From positions 186,001 through 250,000 of the forward strand of contig JACTVC010000014.1 of NCBI GenBank assembly GCA_018417955.1: a DNA stretch of 64,000 nt. The letters run 5' to 3'. The DNA comes from Laccaria trichodermophora (taxonomy: Eukaryota > Basidiomycota > Agaricomycetes > Agaricales > Hydnangiaceae). Every line of letters begins with the position of its first letter. The first letter of the stretch is position 1. Of this stretch, positions 1 to 14,400 are shown one piece after another. The position numbers and the translations under genes are program-made. A model generated the notes under the pieces. It was given only the letters and a program-made list of their open reading frames with translations, did no database searches and was not told where the DNA came from.

Positions 1-238
1 GCTCTCTACCGGAAGTGCAACATACTTAGTGTAGCTATTTCTGTTGATTGAACATCATCGATCATCCCTTGACTGGGAACTCTCGACCGTAAAAGTTTTT
101 CACCATCAACATGGACATTTACTCAGGTTACCAAGTCATCTACGTACCTTGTGTTGACGGTTGCAGCATCGAAGGGGCCAACAAATTGAATATTGGCCAG
201 AGCTTGAAGAAAAAAGATCCAGGCGATGTTGGTGACAG

Positions 239-332
239 TGTCCTGGAGAGGATTCGAACCTCCCGCTTCCCAGTGGCAATATTGCAGTTTTACCAAGTTC
301 ATGGGATGATTTCACCACTGATCTACCAGGAC
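239..332 (-). tRNA. tRNA-like gene with intron, isotype unclear
   Basis: On the minus strand a 7-bp acceptor stem (GTCCTGG with CCAGGAC) pairs perfectly. TA follows at positions 8-9, then a D arm with loop AGTGGTGA. A 5-bp anticodon stem (TCCCA with TGGGA) encloses 29 nt, which is a 7-nt loop plus about 22 nt of intron. The T arm has loop TTCGAAT and the discriminator base is A. The enclosed segment contains the palindrome GCAATATTGC. With this fold position 33 is G instead of the near-universal T, so the anticodon cannot be named with confidence. It may be a decaying copy. The 86-codon reading frame over it is probably chance. Confidence 0.5.
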
Positions 333-582
333 GCATACTCTGAAAACTGTGAGTGCATTTCAAACGATTGACTTCGAGCAAAAATCCATACCGCAAATCT
401 TCAATCTCGCAGCGGACGAAGATGAGATTTTCAGTATGGTCTGTCTACTGTCATGGCCGAATCTGCGTAACGGTACTTGAAGTAATGTTGAACGTTGAAC
501 ACGTGACAATGAAGTTGTGACTGACGCGTCTGTCACATCGTAATGTTCAATTCTTGGCCGCCTTTCACGACTCTCAACGGCC

Positions 583-3500
583 ATGCCACCACGACGCTCA
601 TCGCGCGCGCCCAGCGCCCCCGTCGGGACAGAAAATTTACCAGTCAAGCGTAAACGAAGCCAAGCTGCCGACTCAGAACCCGAAGAAAAAGAAAATGTCG
701 CGAAACCGGCTTCCAGGACGACAAGAAGGAGCTCTTCAGCCAGACCAAGCGTCGCACCGCCGTCGAAGAGCCGTGTAGCCTCGCGATCAAAGGTTTTGCC
801 GGATGTGCAGGAATCAGGGGACGAAGAACAGGAGGATGAACCGCCCGTTAAGAAATCTCGACCATCCGTGGATGCGGGAGACCAAGAGGAGGAAGACGAG
901 GAGGAGGTGCAGCCCGTGAAGGGGAGGAAAAGCACCAAAGGGAGAGGAGTGAAGATGGAGGTCGAACAGGAGCCAAGAAGCCGTCGAAGCTCCAGCAGGC
1001 AGGCCGTGAATGTGTCATCGGGCAGCAGGTCGAGTGCAGCTGGCTCTGCCAGATCGAAAATCGCTCCTGTGGAGGAGTCGGCGGCCGAAGGAGAGGAAGA
1101 GGAAGAGGAGGAGAAACCAAAGCCAGCTCGTCGCAGTCGTGCTCCTGCCAAGCCAGCAGCCCGAAAGTCTTCTAAAGCCAACCCTATATCAGACGACGAC
1201 GAGTCTGATGCAGCTGCTCCTCCATCCGACGAGGACGACGAGGTCAAACCCGTTCGCAAAGGACGCAAACCCAAGGCCGCTCCTGCAGCTCGCAAATCCC
1301 GCGCCCCAGCCAAGAAAGCACCCAAACCTGCCGTTGCAGACGATTCTGATGAAGACATTGAAGCTCCCCCCTCCGCCCAACCTCGCCCAGCCCCAATGGA
1401 CGTTGAAGCCCCCGCACCCTCCGCGCCACCTCCGGAAGAAGAGGAAGAAAAGTCATTGTTCGATCCGCCCCCTATGCCAGCGCTGTCTAGTCTCCCAACA
1501 ACGATGCCCGAAGAGCCCTCTGGTCCCAAATCACGCCTCGTCATTCACAAAATGGCCCTTGTCAATTTCAAGAGCTATGCTGGACGACAGGAGATCGGAC
1601 CTTTTCACAAGGTAAGTAAGCACGCTTCAGTCCTCGAATTCTTGACTCATAAGGTTTGGTTTTGTAGTCGTTCTCGTCTATTGTCGGTCCAAATGGATCC
1701 GGGAAATCCAACACCATCGACGCGTTGCTCTTTGTTTTCGGATATCGCGCTTCGAAAATGCGACAAGCCAAAGTCTCTGAACTCATCCACAATTCTGCGA
1801 GATATCCGGACCTTGAGGATTGTAGCGTTGAGGTTCACTTTCGCGAGATTCTTGACCTGGTGAGCCGTTTATTCAGTCTACATATGCGTGTAAAAGTTCA
1901 TACTCTTTCCAGCCCGGTCCAGATGCGTTCAAAGTTATACCTGGTTCAAAACTCGTCGTTTCACGTCAAGCATCCAAGAATAATCAAAGCAAGTATATGA
2001 TCAATGGACGAACAAGCACATACTCCGAAGTTCAAACGTTACTGAAAGGACGTGGAATTGATCTAGATCATAAACGATTCCTTATTCTTCAGGTATTTCT
2101 TCACTCGTAACGTCCTGTTTTGAAGCTCGTGAGCTGACCCGATCTTGACAGGGCGAAGTAGAGTCCATCGCGCAAATGAAGCCGAAAGCACCAACGGAGC
2201 ATGAAGATGGGCTGCTCGAATATCTCGAAGACATCATTGGAACCTCGAAATACAAAGAGCCCATCGACGAAGCTCTTGTCAAGATGGAGCAGCTGCAGGA
2301 AGAACGGCAAGTCAAACTGAACAGGCTTCGCCTCGTGGAGAAGGAGAAGAGTGCTTTGGAGGCGAAGAAACGCGAAGCTGAGGATTACTTGCGGTTGAAG
2401 AATGAGCATGTGCGAGCGTTGTCGAGGCTTTGGCAGTGGTATTTGTGGCAAGGGTTGATGCGTGAAGAGCAGGCGCAGTTGGATGTCGTATGTGCATTTT
2501 CTTACCTCTCGCGGGGCAAAGTGATCAACTTTTTCTGTAGGAAAAGTATCAGAAGCTGCTGGCTGAGGAAACGGAGAAGAACAAGGATGATATTACCCAT
2601 CTGGAGATGCTTCGGAAGCATTTTGGGCAGCGTGAGGCTGCATACGCGGTAATTATCTTGGTTTCGACTACCATTGACGTGTATTCATGGTGAGACGCTT
2701 TTAGGAAGTGAACAAGGCTGCAGCGGCGGCTGTCAAGGAGCTCGCTGCGAATGAAAGACAGGAAGTCTCGTTGACGGAACGGAGGAAACATGCGGCTGGA
2801 AGGGAAAAGAAGCTCAAGAAGTCGTTGCAGGAGGTGAGCTTTTCCGCCTTCGTCTAACATGGACGAAATCGATAAAGGATCATAGGACAAAACTGCAATG
2901 ACGACGGCTCTACGTGCCGTCGAAGAAAGCGCTGACAAGATCAAGCGAAATAAGGTCAAAGTCGAGGAACACGAAGTATCACTTGTGGAGGAGGAGAAGA
3001 TTCTGGAGGGTATCCGCGATAGTTTAAAAGGTAGCTTTCCTTTTCTTCTTCTTGCCGATAGCTGACAGGCTGTTTATCCCTCAGACAAGACTCAAGTCTT
3101 CCATGACCAAATCGAAGTCAAGCAGAAGGAGCTCCAGCCGTGGACAGCTCAGATCAACTCGAAGAGGGCTGAGGTTGATGTCGCCACCAGCGAACGCGAT
3201 GCCCTTGCGAAGAAGGCTGCCGTTCTCAAGGCGTCCAACGAAGAAGCCGAGGAAAACTTGAGGACGTTGCAGGCAGATCAACAGAAAAATGTAGTTATCA
3301 CTTGCTTCTTTCGCAAAAGTACGTTGTCCTGACGAGGAGCAGCTTGATGTTCAGAACAGGCACAAGACTGAGAAGGCCAACCTCCAGAGGCAAACGCAGG
3401 AGGCTCAAAAGCGATTCGAGGTAAACATTCGTGCAGTCGTTATAGTCATTTTTTGCTGATGAAAATTCTTACAGGATGCGCAAAAGCAAGTCAACGAGCT

Positions 3501-6266
3501 GCGAAACAAAGCTAACGCCGCTCGCAACAAAGTTGAAGATGCCAAAGCCAGCCAGTCCCAAAACAGATCGCAGGGTGCGGTTCTTGACACTCTTTCCCAA
3601 TTGCAGAGGTCGGGACGCATTCAAGGGTTTCATGTGCGTATGATTCCATTTCAAGGTCAAAGTGTCCAGCCTGACGGATTCCAGGGACGACTGGGAGCCT
3701 TGGGCACGATCCCGGACAAGTACGATGTGGCGATCTCTACCGCATGTGGTGGTGCCTTGAGCAACATGGTGGTGGACACCGTCAACCAGGGCCAGGATTG
3801 TATCGCGTATCTGCGAAAGAACAACATTGGACGGGCGTCCTTCATGATCCTCGAGAAACTCCCAAACAACTCCCATACGGAGAAGGTCCAGACGCCAGAG
3901 AACGTTCCCCGGTTGTTTGACCTCATCAAACCAAAGGAAGCGCGGTTTGCGCCTGCGTTCTATAAAGCTATTCGTGATACGTTGGTCGCGGACGACATGG
4001 AGCAGGCAAATCGGATTGCTTTTGGGGGTCAAAAGAGGTGGAGGGTCGTCACCCTTGCTGGCCAAGTCATCGAGACATCTGGAGCCATGTCCGGTGGAGG
4101 TTCCCAGCCAATGCGAGGCGGTATGAGCTCAAAACTCGCTGCTGACGCTGTGTCGCCGGCTGTGCTTCGTGAATATGAGAAGGACAGCGAGACGTCTGCG
4201 CAGCAGTTGCAGCAAGTCGTGGAGGAAGCCCGGGCAGCTGAATCTGAGGCGGATCGTTTGTCGAGGTCGGGTCCGGAGATCGATATGGCGCTGCAAAAGT
4301 TGAACCTTGATATTGAGAATGGGAAGAAACGTATCAGTGAAGCTGAAAAGCGGGTTCGCGATCTCAAGTTAGTCTTTTTCACAGATGCCATGACACAGCT
4401 CATCCGTTTGTCACAGAGCGCAGAGTAAACCCAACGCTGGCGATATCGCTCGGATCTCCGAATTGGAGAAGGAGATTGCATCCTCCACCAAGGCGCTAGA
4501 ACAACTTGAAGAGGAGTCCGGCAAGATCACGAAGGAGATTCAAAATCTTGAGAAGAAGATCCTCGAAATCGGTGGCTCCAAACTCCTGACGCAGAAATCC
4601 AAAGTCGACGGCATCCGGCTGCACATCGGCTTGGCGAACGACGAAATCACGAAAGCTGAAGTGGCCAAGATGAAGGCCGAGAAGGATTCCGCGAAATTGG
4701 AAACGACGATCGAAAACAATAAGAACGCAGTGGAGGAGGTCGTCAAGGAACTCGAGGATTTGGACAGTCAGCTCGAAACCTTGCAGGAGTACGTGACTGC
4801 GCTTAGGGAAAAGGTCGATACGGCGAAATCTGCTGCAGAGAACTCGAAAGAGGATCTGGACAATCTCAGAAACGAACTAGACGAAAAGGAGGAGCAGATT
4901 TCTCAATTCAGACAAAAGGAGGTTCGTTGTTCCATTTGCCTTTCTCCCTTCTGGTAAACATGAGCCTGCCTTTTTAGGTGGAGTTGAAGCAAAAGTTGAA
5001 CGATGCTGAGAAGGAGGCCAAAGAGAATTTACGGCTTGTTGAACATTGGCAAGATGAGCACGACAAGCTGAAGTTAGAGGAGATTGAGTACGTCTTCACC
5101 TCAATAAGACAACTGCATCTGACATCGGATTCAGCGACAGCGACGACGAGGATGATGAAGACGAAAATGACGAAGAAGGGGGGGAACTACCAGCTGAGTC
5201 CCTCGCAGACCCCGACGCCATGGTCAAGGACGAGCCAGGGAACGAACGAGCGGCAGCGCCCGCTGCTCCTGAGAAGAAGCAGAAGGAGAAGAAGAGGAAA
5301 CAAACCGAGGACCTAGAATTACATACCTACGAAGAAGACGAACTTAAACGTTTCAAACAACGGGAAATGGTTGCGGACGCGGAACTTTTAGATGGTGGGT
5401 TTTCCTTTCTTATAATCAACGGACAAGTACACATTCATTGTTGACAATGACAGAGAAAATCAAGAACGCAAAGCCGGATCTGAGCGTTCTCCGGGAGTAT
5501 AAGCAACGAAAAGCAGAATACGAGAACCGGGAGAAGGACCTACAAGAAACAACTAGCCAGCGTGATGCGCAGAAGGCAACATATGACGGCCTGCGGAAGA
5601 CGCGTCTGGATGAGTTCATGGCTGGGTTCAACTTGATCTCGCTGAAGTTGAAGGAGATGTACCGGGTGCGTACTTGGCACGGTCCCTCTGAATCAAAGTT
5701 GAAGTAAATAACAGATGATCACGCTGGGCGGTAACGCCGAGCTGGAGCTGGTGGACAGCCTTGACCCGTTTTCGGAGGGGATCATCTTCAGCGTGATGCC
5801 GCCCAAGAAGAGCTGGAAGAACATATCTAACCTATCGGGTGGCGAGAAGACATTGAGCTCGTTGGCTCTAGTCTTTGCGTTGCACGTTTTCAAGGTCCGT
5901 CCTTTCAGCTGCGCTTAGCCACCTCAGTGCTAACGTGACTGATCAGCCCACCCCACTGTATTTCATGGACGAGATCGACGCGGCGCTCGACTTCCGGAAC
6001 GTCTCCATTGTTGCCAATTACATCAAAGATCGGACTAAAAACGCACAGTTTATCATTATATCCCTACGGAACGACATGTTCGAGCTCAGTCATAGGTTGA
6101 TTGGGATTTACAAGACGGCGAATGCTACTCGAAGTATGCTTCATTATCTCTTTCCTTTTTTCAAATGATGCTGATGTGCGTCAAAACAGGTATATCGATC
6201 GACAATCACGCGCTGCTGACTGCCGTTCCCGCGCCAAATTCTAGCAGCGTTGTTGCAACTGCATAA
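583..6266 (+). CDS. SMC4: condensin complex subunit SMC4
   Basis: This is the SMC4 ATPase of condensin, which pairs with SMC2 to compact mitotic chromosomes in the nucleus. Exon 1 starts at ATG 583 and encodes about 310 residues of Ser/Glu/Lys/Pro-rich, probably disordered, N-terminus. Walker A (GPNGSGKS) opens exon 2 at 1668. The SMC4 hallmark QGEVESIAQMKPKAPTEHED follows at about 2151-2210. Then come a long coiled coil, a hinge (about 3560-4000) and a second coiled coil with an acidic insert near 5130-5220. The ABC signature NLSGGEKTLSSLAL (about 5828-5870) and Walker B YFMDEIDAALD (about 5957-5990) close the head. I can place about 17 introns of 45-60 nt with GT-AG ends, for example 1612-1667, 3632-3684 and 6134-6189. 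The last exon ends in TAA at 6264-6266. The gene looks intact. A 394-codon open frame antisense to exon 1 is an artefact of Ser/Glu-rich codons. Confidence 0.96.
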
Positions 6267-6657
6267 GAGGGAACGGTTCGTTCAAGGGCCAAATACGCAC
6301 TACTTCAACCTGACGACTACCTGTATCTTGATTCTGTACACCTATATCTACCCTCTTCTCACACACATATATATTGTAGCGAGATATGATAATTTCAGCA
6401 GGCAATCCTCGCGCCGTGATGCGAACGTTCAGGCTATTTTACGCCAGAACTGACTATAGTTTGTTCAATGGCTGTGACTGAAATAGGTCTAAGTAGTAGA
6501 TCCCTCAGCAAACACCAGAACTTCGCGAGATAGTCATTTGATTATATTGCTGTCATTTAGAATACCGTTGCTGAACTCATTTGTACATTTTTCTTTGCAG
6601 GAACTACTGTGCCTGTGTCCGCCTCCCACAATAATCAAGACAACAAAACCATCATCG
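6267..6657. other. intergenic, convergent 3' ends
   Basis: This is the 391-bp space between the stop of SMC4 and the stop of the convergent kinase gene. It holds AT-rich sequence, including a TATATATT stretch near 6368, that probably serves as 3' UTR and poly(A) sites for both genes. No gene is seen. Confidence 0.6.
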
Positions 6658-8676
<2,019 letters not shown>

Positions 8677-8821
8677 TGTAGTGTGGTAGGAGATCAGGAC
8701 ATGGTGCGAGTATGGGTTTTTTGTTGTATATGAGCTGTGTAGGTACGATCAGAAATGTCACTAGGCCTCACACGACCAGTTATTCCAAGTCAAATATTAT
8801 ATTCATATAATACGGACAATT

Positions 8822-10149
8822 CTACAAAGTCGACGTCCAAACATTCATGGTCAACCGATGATAAACGTCAACCGCCGATTCTGACAACCTTTCAATTGTC
8901 AATCCTCTATGTGGTCCATAAGCACCCGCCAGAATACCCGAATCCACCATGAGGGGCAGAGACCACCAAAACCACAAGAGCACCCAGACGTACCCAATGA
9001 TTCGCATCCACAATTTTGGTGTCGAAAGTGCTGCCTTTCGAGGGCTTGCCAAGGTCAATCCAGAAAGGCTCAACACATTGAAAACCATCGTCTCAGCAGA
9101 GACAGCAAGACCTTGAAGGACGAAGAATCGGAATGCTCCCAGACTCAGTCTGCCGAGCATCATGTATTCGCCCCCGACGTGAACGAGGCCTGAGATCAAG
9201 AACACGGTGTTGAGGAAGACAAAGGCGGTGTACTGCTTGCCCCTTGGACAGCGGAGGGTCATTGTGACCACAAAGATGGTGCATGATTTTAGTGGCTGGA
9301 AAGTATTGTTAGTGTAAGGTAAGTAATGGCGTCGATGAAACTTACTCGACGCAATACCTGGTGCCACGTCCGCCTGTAAATGAGTGTTTCGGTCAGATGG
9401 ATCACATCTGGGCTCAAACGTACGTACCCCCAGAACCTTTGCACGCTGTAAGCGTCAAACGGACTTCCAAACAGATCCGGCCATTCTTTCGGGCCAGAAA
9501 TCCCAACACCCACACAAAAAGCAGCCAAAACACAATGTATCGTGTTAATTTGTGCGACCGCGTTAAGGGCGAACGCAAAAACGCCCGTAGTATGATGAAA
9601 CCAACCCATGTCCCTCACGGATAAGGTGATACCCGACAGCGCTGGGTTAGAGTTGATCATCACGGATGCGAAAGTGCCTATCAGCGCGCTGGCGAGGGCA
9701 CGGGCGATCCTTGACGAGACGAATGCGAAGCGTGGTTTGGTTGACGGTCTCGGAAGGGTCCGCGGTTCAAATGACCACCCTATTCCGCGTGGAGTGGTGT
9801 ACAGGCAAAGGGCCCGACGGAGACGCTTCATCAATGACATGTCCACTTCTTCACCCTTCTTTCTTGGAGCCTCATCCTTCGGGTAGATGTCCCTCTGGAC
9901 GTTGGTTATGAGGATGTAATCCACGGCTATCATGAGCTGGATCAAGATGGCAGTTCCAAGGCCTTGGTCAACGGCCACATCGCCCGTTGTTGTGTAGCAG
10001 ACAAGGTAGCAGGAAGTGACGGCGATAGGGAGGAACATCGACCAGCGGGTCCATATTGTAGTTTTGCTTGCAAACACTGTGATAGATAGAACAACTAGAC
10101 ACTGTGTCAGGGCGTGAAGAACCCAAGAGAAACGGTGCTGTCCTGGCAT
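8822..10149 (-). CDS. wax-synthase-like MBOAT acyltransferase
   Basis: This is a multi-pass membrane protein of the wax synthase-like MBOAT family, O-acyltransferases of fatty alcohols or terpenoids that act in the ER membrane. The segment DLFGSPFDAYSVQRFWG, joined across an intron to RTWHQVLRR, is the family's RFWG-xxWHQ core. SGLVHVGGEY carries the likely active-site histidine. Exon 1 is 10149-9428, exon 2 is a 28-nt microexon (9373-9346) and exon 3 is 9295-8822. Together they give 1224 nt, or 407 residues. The ATG at 10149 is the first in frame. A GTCAGT donor-like site just upstream leaves room for an earlier coding exon, so the start is uncertain. The TAG stop is at 8822-8824. Substrate is unknown, and no biosynthetic cluster is seen beside it. 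Confidence 0.85.
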
Positions 10150-11443
10150 GGCGGACGAAGAGAGGGAACACAACTGACCTGATTCACAGTTCGGCTCCTA
10201 AACACAGAAGGCTTCTTGACTTTGACCTTGATGGGGATGACACGTTACATAATTTCGCCTTGTATATCGGTGATATCAATAATCGAGGGGCTTTGAGGGG
10301 ACTATTTTACCAGTAAAGTGTCGAAGACAAAGGCGGAAAAAGGATAACGTACATATCGCGCGGACTCCTAAGGTTTGGTCGAGGCAAGGGCCTAGGTCTG
10401 CGCAACATGAATGATGCGCCTTCTTTAATGGCTAATAGCTCCGTAAGGGATTCTTCTTTGGCTAGCGAGAGCCCCGCAATAGTTGATAAAGCGCGGGGAA
10501 AGAAAGTGCAGACCCTGTGTTTGGGCGTTCGTCGGGATAATGCCATGCCCCGTTTGCGTGGGTAGACACATAGTTTGTTTGAATGTGATTCCGAGATAAA
10601 ACATCATCTTAGCAATGCGGGCACATCAAAGATGAGGATTCCTTGTCTGTTCGCGCAGGTGCTAAAATGCATTCATCTGGGATACAGTCTATCAGTAAGA
10701 AGGGGTGTAGCGTGGAGGTGATCACTTAGAGCTCACCTTTGGTAGTCATTGAACCCTCCAGTATTGCCATCGGATGCATCCATGAGTCACTGAGGGATCA
10801 ACCACGATTGGGACAGTCGCTTGCACGGGTGATATCACTGCTTTTGCAGTCGCCGCTGTTAACGGGGAAGACGACGGCATTCCACCACCACCACAGTACG
10901 CGCTCCCCGTTTTCCCTGGATCGAGCGACCGCTGTTAGCAGGTGTGGTTCTGTGTTACAGGTCAATCTGGGAAACCAGGGTCGAATGGGAGTGGCCCTGC
11001 GGTAGCTGACCAGAGGGTGGAGGAAGAATTTGGTAAGGATGGGGAGGGATGTCGCGCAACGATCGACCATGGGTTTGATATGAATCCGCGGTGACACTTC
11101 GACTTCGGGGCGGTTTTGACGAAACAGATACGTGCGACGTCGAGAGTACGTGGAACTGATGAACGAGTCCTCAGACACTCGTTGACGCTACCTAGAAAGA
11201 AGCTTTCCCTTTTGAATAGGGACCACCGTGGTAACGGTTCTTATATTTTGGAAAGCATGTATGCATGATTGCCCACCTAGATCAAAGAGGAGAGCATTGG
11301 AAGATTGGTGGCCTTCTCGAGTCGAATCTGTAGGTCGTTTAGTAAAGTGGTCACGTTGTCTCATGGCATCGGTCACACTCAAGTAAGGACACGTTTTTGC
11401 CTCGTTCACATCTTTCGTCTCAACTTCCATCTCGTCGTCTGCC
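10150..11443. other. intergenic, no gene recognised
   Basis: About 1.3 kb lies between the divergently oriented acyltransferase and NACHT genes. Open frames here are short, have no recognisable domain and overlap on both strands. The region probably holds the promoters of both genes. Confidence 0.5.
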
Positions 11444-14400
11444 ATGTCTAACCCAGTCAAAGATTGTTTACTCGAGCCTTTTTACAGTCTCAAGAACGCT
11501 GTAGCAAGATTGTGGTCGCCGAAACCTCGATCGGCGAATATCAATAACAACACTTCAAACCCCCGTCCCAGTTCTGCTCCGCCCATCTTGCCATCCTCAG
11601 CCATCCGCGTGGTGGATGCAGGAGTAGCTGTCTCTGGTGAGATACCTGATATCCCCTTTGCGCATCAAGTCGATATTGATCTTTGTCTGTTCAAGGCGAC
11701 CAGCGTGGGCATCCCCATGCGAGTCAGCCCTTGCAGAAGCCTTTCTCTGTCTTAACTGGTCTGCTCTGCTTCAAATTATGCTGTTCGAAATCACTGACGG
11801 TTCTGGCGTAGATCATTCAACATCCGGCCCAAGCACCTCAACTGTGCCTCTATCCAATTTTCCTGTTGCAGATTTAGTGTCAAAGTCAGCGGGTAATTTT
11901 CACGATAAATTCTTGTGATCTTTATCAGGTGCAAGCTCACCATGCAGGTCATTCAACTAACTCTCAAGTTGGTGTTATCAATGTGCCTCTATCCAATTTT
12001 CCTGTTGTGGATCCAATGTCAAAGTCAGCAGGTAATTCTCATGATAAATTCTTGTGATCTATATCAGATGCAAGCTCACCATGCAGGTCATTCAACTAAC
12101 CCTTGGGTCGGTGTTATCAATGCGCCTCTATCCAATTTTCCTGTTACGGATCCAGCGTCAAAGTCGGCAGGTAATTTTCACGATAAACTCTTGTGATCTA
12201 TATCAGATGCAAGCTCACCATGCAGGTCATTCAACTAACCCTCGAGTTGGTGTTATCAATGTGCCTCGATCCAATTTTCCTGTTGCAGATCCAGTGTCAA
12301 AGTCAGCAGGTAATTTTCATGATAAATTCTTGTGATCTATATCAGATGCAAGCTCACCATGCAGGTCATTCAACTAACCCTCAAGTTGGTGTTATCAATA
12401 ATATTGAGAAGGTTCAGAATGTAAATACTGGCCCCAACCAAGGTATGTTAATTTGGACAATTTTATGGTCAAGATGTTCACCTGCTTTTCAAAAGGTGTT
12501 ATCATTCAACAAGTCACTCAAGGTGTGAAATAAATGCAACATGTTATTGACCTCAACAAATATTCTGTTCAATAGTTCTGGATTTGGGTATTCAAATTAC
12601 CCTTCAGACAATCAAGAATGAGCAACTTGGTATATACATGCCAGCTTTATCTATATCATTAACTAACCAATCTGATTACTTCAGTTAAAGATATTTGTGC
12701 ATGGCTTTCTCCATCTGACAGTTCTAGTAATTACCATGCAGCATATAAAATTTTAAAGAGTCAGCCAGACTCCTGCTCATGGTTTCTTACAGGGAGGAGC
12801 TTTTCTAAGTGGCTGGCAGAGGCTGGCTTTCTCTGGATCAAAGGAAAATGTAAGTTTTTCTATGGATACAATTTCAGGCTCTGAATTTACCATTGGTCAA
12901 GCGGGATGTGGCAAAACTATTCTAAGGTAAAATACTTGATCTACTTTATTGCATCAAGAGTGACTAAAATGCAATTAGCTCTTCCATCATCCATCATCTT
13001 TCCAAATCACAATCTTCTCTTGCAACTGCTTATTTCTTTTTTGATGGCAGAGATTCTCAAAAGGAACTACAGCTGCATGATAAACTAATTCGATCGCTTA
13101 TTTGGCAATTCTCTCTAAAATGTGGGGATGGTGTACCAAAGGTTTTGGCAGAATTGCATTCTCTCTGTGGCAAAGGCTTTCAGCAACCTTCTCTTGATGA
13201 TCTTCATGATGTTCTCCAAAAAATTCTCAGTGGCTTTAATTCTGCATATATTATTCTGGATGCTCTTGATGAATGCTCTGAGAGAGATAAGGTGCTTGAC
13301 TGGATTCAGACTGTCATCTTGGATAAGAATGGAAATCTTAGGCTGCACTTGATCACTACTAGCAGACCAGAGAAAGAGATCAATGACAAATTTGAGTTTT
13401 ATCCCTGTATTGATCTGGTTGAGGCAGCTGGGGACCATAATATTGTGGCCTATCTTGACTATCAGCTATGGAATGACTCTGACTGGCATAAGTGGGGTCG
13501 AGGGATTCGGGTTGAAGTAAAGTCAACATTAATAAACCAAGCAGATGGAATGTATGTTTTTATATTACTAGTCAAATGACAAGGTAATTGCTAACTTCAA
13601 ATTTAGGTTTCGATGGGTTGCATTGCAGCTAATGGATCTTAAGAAATGTCGAACTGAGAAGGCAATCAGAAAGCAGTTGAACAATCTACCTAAGGGTCTG
13701 GATGAGACATATGATTGAATGTTGCTAAGAATTGATGAAAGAGACTGTGGCTATGCCAAAATATTTCTCTTGTGGTTGTGTTTTGCTGTTCGTCCAATGA
13801 CATTGAAGGAACTTGCTGAAACTGTAACTGTGGATCTGGCTGCTGAAAATGGACCACAATATGAATCTAAAAATCAAATTCAAGATATCTCAGATGTCTT
13901 AACTATATGCTCCAGTTTTGTTATTCAATCAAAATGTATGTTCTCATATTTCACTAGATTTAAGTAAATTCTAAACACCATAAACAGATGAAATCAAGCT
14001 TGCACATTTCTCTGTCAAAGAATATCTCTTGTCTCAGCATGTCAAAGAACATTATGATAAGCAAGTGAAAAGATTTAGCTTGAGTGCAGAGCTCTCTCAC
14101 TCAATGATATCTCAGACCTGTCTTGCCTACCTTCTGCAATTTGAGACACCAGAGCCAGAAAATTATGCAGATGTTCCTCTTTTGGATTATGCAGCAAAAA
14201 ACTGGATATCTCATATACAATCTAGTAGTGAAGATACATCTCAAGAATCTTCCTCATTGGAGTTGATGATAAAGCTTCTAAAATCTGGCAATCCTGCTTT
14301 TGTCAATTGGGTAAAGATTTATGATCCATTGCATGCTTCTCAAAATATGCCACCACTGTATTATGCATGCAAAGCTGGTCTGATCAAAACTACACTTTGT

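Noticed and set aside
360..1544. 394-codon open frame antisense to SMC4 exon 1
   Set aside because: Ser/Gly/Leu low-complexity peptide that mirrors the Glu/Lys/Ser-rich sense codons; the sense strand is clearly SMC4.
11893..11928. 36-nt intron ending at TATCAG in the exon repeat
   Set aside because: That acceptor puts each 103-nt exon out of frame; the acceptor 7 nt later gives 96-nt exons that keep the frame.
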